Positions 61,711 through 64,000 of a stretch of DNA of 64,000 nt are shown here, piece after piece. The DNA is from UBA2943 sp946534895 (GTDB taxonomy: Bacteria > Bacillota > Clostridia > Christensenellales > Aristaeellaceae), in contig CAMNDE010000004.1 of assembly GCA_946534895.1 (NCBI GenBank), positions 27,238 to 91,237 on the forward strand. Direction: 5' to 3'. Position numbers and translations under genes: made by a program. The notes under the pieces were generated by a model, which made no database searches, had not been told where the DNA came from, and saw only the letters and a program-made list of their open reading frames with translations. How positions within the stretch are numbered: position 1 is the first letter of the stretch; each line of letters starts with the position of its first letter.

Positions 61711-62490
61711 TCATTCCGCCGCGCCAGGCTTTCCGGACACTTCCGGAAGCACATGGTAGAGATAACGGAAAATGGTTTCGTAATCGTGCACGCCATTTTC
61801 CAGCACGTCATACTCCAGGCGCTTTCCGAAGACTTCCGTCATCTGCTGCATGGCCTTGATCTGCGGGTCCAGATTCGGATACGCGATATCCTTTGAGCCT
61901 GTGACAGCGTGAATCCGGAAGTCCGGACTGCCCTGCTTTTTCACAGCATCCGCCAGCGCCTGCGCTGTCTCCTGCGGATAAGTTCCCCCGCCCTTTTCGC
62001 CGAGTGCCCAGCAGTCCCCGCTCATGGGCACGAACCAGTAAAACAGGTCCAGTGCCTGGAGCATGGCATACCAGGTGGTCACGCCGCCCATGGAAAACCC
62101 GCCGATGATCCGGTCTTCCCGGGCAAAGGCCTGCCCTGCATGCGCTTCCGCCAGAGGCAGGATGTCCTTCCGGAGCTCAGCACAGAATTTGGCCACTGCT
62201 TTTCCCGAGGATCCCGGTGTCTTGTCCGTCTCATCCGGATCATAGAAGCAGGGAGAAACCATATACATGGGCTCCATCACGCCCGCTTCCATCATGTGAT
62301 CCACCATGTTCAGGAACTCCGGGCGGAAAAACGCATACTGGTCTCCGCCGCCGCCATGGATCAGGTACAGAATCCGCTTTGCCGGCCGAACTGGTGTATA
62401 GAGCAGCACAAACTTTCTTCCGTAGTCCAGCCGGGTCACCTTGCCCGGATTCTCACATGTTTCCCTGAATGCCGCTGGTATTTCCAGCAT
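61711..62490 (-). CDS. Carbohydrate esterase/feruloyl esterase-like alpha/beta hydrolase
   Basis: 259 residues with LYLIHGGGGDQYAFFRPEFL (oxyanion), nucleophile IIGGFSMGGVTTWYAM (GFSMGG), FRIHAVTGSKDIAYPNLDPQ (Asp region) and NGVHDYETIFRYLYHVLPEV (His). This is the esterase D/CE1 pattern of enzymes that release acyl or feruloyl groups from glycans; no signal peptide, so it acts on small imported substrates. Twenty bases separate it from the PHP gene. Substrate not proven. Confidence 0.9.
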   Translation of the reverse strand: MLEIPAAFRETCENPGKVTRLDYGRKFVLLYTPVRPAKRILYLIHGGGGDQYAFFRPEFLNMVDHMMEAGVMEPMYMVSPCFYDPDETDKTPGSSGKAVAKFCAELRKDILPLAEAHAGQAFAREDRIIGGFSMGGVTTWYAMLQALDLFYWFVPMSGDCWALGEKGGGTYPQETAQALADAVKKQGSPDFRIHAVTGSKDIAYPNLDPQIKAMQQMTEVFGKRLEYDVLENGVHDYETIFRYLYHVLPEVSGKPGAAE

Positions 62491-62521
62491 AAAACCCCTC
62501 CTTCACCTTTGTCCTCATCAT

Positions 62522-63442
62522 TCATGCCATGGGCGGAAGGTCCAGCGTAATCCGCTGTTTCTCCGGGAAGCTTCCCCAGACCCGCTCTGTCACATAGCTC
62601 ATATTGAAGTGCTTGCCGTCCACTCTTGCATACCCGTTTTCCACCCGCCGCGCAGCGTACCGCACGGGTTGTCCGAACATGCCCTCTGTTTCCACCCTGT
62701 CATCCGTGCCCGCCAGCACTTTGGCCACGGTCTCTATGGCTTCATCCACAAGGTCTGCGCCAAAGATCTCGTGCCCGCCGTACATCCTGTCAAACTCTCC
62801 CAGGTGCGTCCGCAGCTGCAGAAGACTCTGCATATATACGGAAACAGGCATGGAATTGGCAAACTCCAGCAGCGTGTTTCCATTGCAGGCATCCCCGGTA
62901 TAGGCAAGACGGACCGCGGGATCCAGGAGCACAATCGATCCCGGCGTATGCCCCGGACATTCCAACACCCGGATAATCCGCCCGCCAAGATCGAACACAT
63001 CCCCATCGCACAGGGGAAAGACACGCATCGGCAGTGCATCCCGGAAATTGTCATCCATCACCATACGCTCCCGGTATTCAGGCAGTGCTTCCGCTCTTGC
63101 CTGCTCGAAGACTTCCTGTCTGCTGTATCCGAGGGACTGCTGAAAATACGGAATATCCCGGTAATGCATGTAGCACAGATCAAAATGAAAATTTCCGCCC
63201 GTGTGATCCGGGTGCACATGCGTATTCACCAGCCGGACAGGCAGATCCGTCAGGGTTTCGCAGAAGGCTTTCAGGTTTCCCCAGCCCATCATGGTATCGA
63301 TCAAAAGCGCGTAATCCCTGCCTTCCAGCAGATAACAGAGAGACGGTGTGTCTGCCGTAAAGGCACTGCGGATCATCCAGGTGCCCTCCGCGATTTTCTC
63401 GGCAGAGAAATATGGAATTCCTCCTGTTTCCTGATCTCTCAT
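62522..63442 (-). CDS. Metallo-beta-lactamase-fold hydrolase
   Basis: 306 residues of MBL fold. Metal motif VNTHVHPDHTGGNFHFD (HxHxDH), then GHTPGSIVLLD (third-ligand region), YTGDACNGN (Asp) and MYGGHEIFG (His). It also has the substrate-side loop typical of glyoxalase II and related hydrolases. AAGGAAGGGAA lies 7-8 bases before the ATG at 63442; a longer frame to 63472 has no suitable site. It is first in the run with esterase and PHP genes and has an extended -10 promoter. Confidence 0.9.
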   Translation of the reverse strand: MRDQETGGIPYFSAEKIAEGTWMIRSAFTADTPSLCYLLEGRDYALLIDTMMGWGNLKAFCETLTDLPVRLVNTHVHPDHTGGNFHFDLCYMHYRDIPYFQQSLGYSRQEVFEQARAEALPEYRERMVMDDNFRDALPMRVFPLCDGDVFDLGGRIIRVLECPGHTPGSIVLLDPAVRLAYTGDACNGNTLLEFANSMPVSVYMQSLLQLRTHLGEFDRMYGGHEIFGADLVDEAIETVAKVLAGTDDRVETEGMFGQPVRYAARRVENGYARVDGKHFNMSYVTERVWGSFPEKQRITLDLPPMA

Positions 63443-63789
63443 CACATTCCCTTCCTTTCGGGTGAGCCTCATCGATTACCTTTTTGGATTTTCCTGTTCC
63501 GCATGCTTTGCGGAACCCATTCCGGCATGCATGACCGCATCCGGATTGTTATGTGTGTTTATTGTATCATGCACAGGTCCATTAGAAAATGGCACATAGA
63601 CGCATTATTTTATCTCCATATTTCCCGCACACTTCTTCTGCTGTCACAATCGGGTTCGGACACATTCCCACATAAGCTGGATTTCGTCGAAATCAGGAGA
63701 AATTTGAAGAAAAACTGTGATTTTCTTTCATAAATGCGATTTGTTCTTCGATTGTCCTGCAGTCCAATCAAAACCATCCAAATCCGTAT
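63443..63789. other. AT-richer intergenic stretch before hsp20
   Basis: No supported gene lies here. It holds the minus-strand promoter of the MBL gene, an extended -10 TGATACAAT (TACAAT at 63566-63561), and a short hairpin GTTCCGC/GCGGAAC (63496-63516) in the leader of that gene. The rest (63590-63789) shows nothing I can name. Confidence 0.6.
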
Positions 63790-63818
63790 TTGACTTTCTT
63801 TGATCTTTGGACTATACT
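63790..63818 (+). promoter_or_regulatory. Promoter of hsp20
   Basis: TTGACT (63790-63795), a 17-base spacer and TATACT (63813-63818), leaving a leader of about 112 bases before the ATG at 63937. Confidence 0.75.
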
Positions 63819-63936
63819 ACAGTCACCGTCAAGGGAAGGGGGTCAGAGGGGCCCCGGAGAGGACGGCAGAAATGCGACCCTGCAGCACTGGCACAACCCA
63901 GCGTACAAGGCCAAATGTGTATTGGAGGTTTGCATT

Positions 63937-64000
63937 ATGAGTACGTATCTTCCCAGTCTGTTCGGCGAGAATCTGATGGATGTTTTTGATGATTTTGACC
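63937..64000 (+). CDS. Hsp20/alpha-crystallin-family small heat-shock protein (5' end only)
   Basis: Only 21 codons lie in the window. MSTYLPSLFGENLMDVFDDF matches the N-terminal pattern of Hsp20 chaperones of Clostridia (LPSIFGENLFD). TTGGAGG lies 8 bases before the ATG. The rest is beyond the right edge. Confidence 0.7.
   Translation, partial: MSTYLPSLFGENLMDVFDDFD

Noticed and set aside
63819..63936. CIRCE element before hsp20
   Set aside because: No TTAGCACTC-N9-GAGTGCTAA repeat is present.
1..64000. CRISPR arrays, insertion sequences, phage genes, tRNA or rRNA
   Set aside because: No repeated units, transposase motifs, integrase genes or tRNA-like folds were seen on reading both strands.

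Overview
The window reads as one continuous chromosomal stretch of a GC-rich, probably gut-associated member of the Clostridia. I infer something like a Christensenellales or Oscillospirales relative. The grounds are LplB/YtcP-type sugar ABC permeases, a CD1871A-type CXXC protein, a TIGR04076 protein, a DUF6320 zinc-ribbon protein, ROK, LacI and MATE genes, purine-rich Shine-Dalgarno sites, and frequent TTG or GTG starts. Several exported proteins carry Sec signal peptides that lack a lipobox cysteine. I saw no phage, transposon, CRISPR, rRNA or tRNA. Genes are densely packed and mostly bounded by clear hairpin terminators.

Region 1 (1-15083) is a carbohydrate-use locus. It holds a DUF5107/TPR protein (cut by the left edge), a LacI-like sensor with no N-terminal HTH but a possible C-terminal one, and an LplB/YtcP/solute-binding ABC importer. 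These are followed by an isomerase-like protein, a clan GH-A glycosidase, a ROK-like kinase, a two-part class I phosphomannose isomerase-like protein and an aldose 1-epimerase. Together they suggest import, hydrolysis, isomerisation and phosphorylation of one glycan-derived sugar, whose identity cannot be read from sequence.

Region 2 (15244-25801) holds a Tat-exported amidohydrolase and an iron/spermidine-type ABC importer whose fused permease carries an extra extracytoplasmic domain. A unit of a phosphoesterase, a condensation-fold acyltransferase and DUF6320 follows, then a macro-domain protein with an HTH-like tail.

Region 3 (25861-31735) has an ACT, ABM-monooxygenase and divergent peptide deformylase operon. 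Next to it is a four-gene extracytoplasmic redox operon: CXXC membrane protein, NapH-like Fe-S/TlpA fusion, thioredoxin with Cna-B-like tail, and a secreted protein of unknown function. I consider this the best candidate for an undescribed system.

Region 4 (31942-45339) holds a DUF4965 glutaminase-like protein, a GNAT-cytidine deaminase fusion with an EamA transporter, and a five-gene catabolic or detoxifying run (histidine phosphatase, lipase, tandem nitroreductase, SDR, carboxylesterase). It continues with a LacI-PfkB pair with visible operators, an M20 amidohydrolase and DUF1294.

Region 5 (45361-64000) holds an HpcH aldolase and a flavin reductase-MATE pair behind a MerR-like promoter with a 19-bp spacer. 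An eight-gene oligopeptide importer operon contains three peptidases. Then come a TIGR04076, aldo-keto reductase and GltD-like oxidoreductase run, a PHP, esterase and MBL-hydrolase run, and the first codons of an Hsp20 gene.
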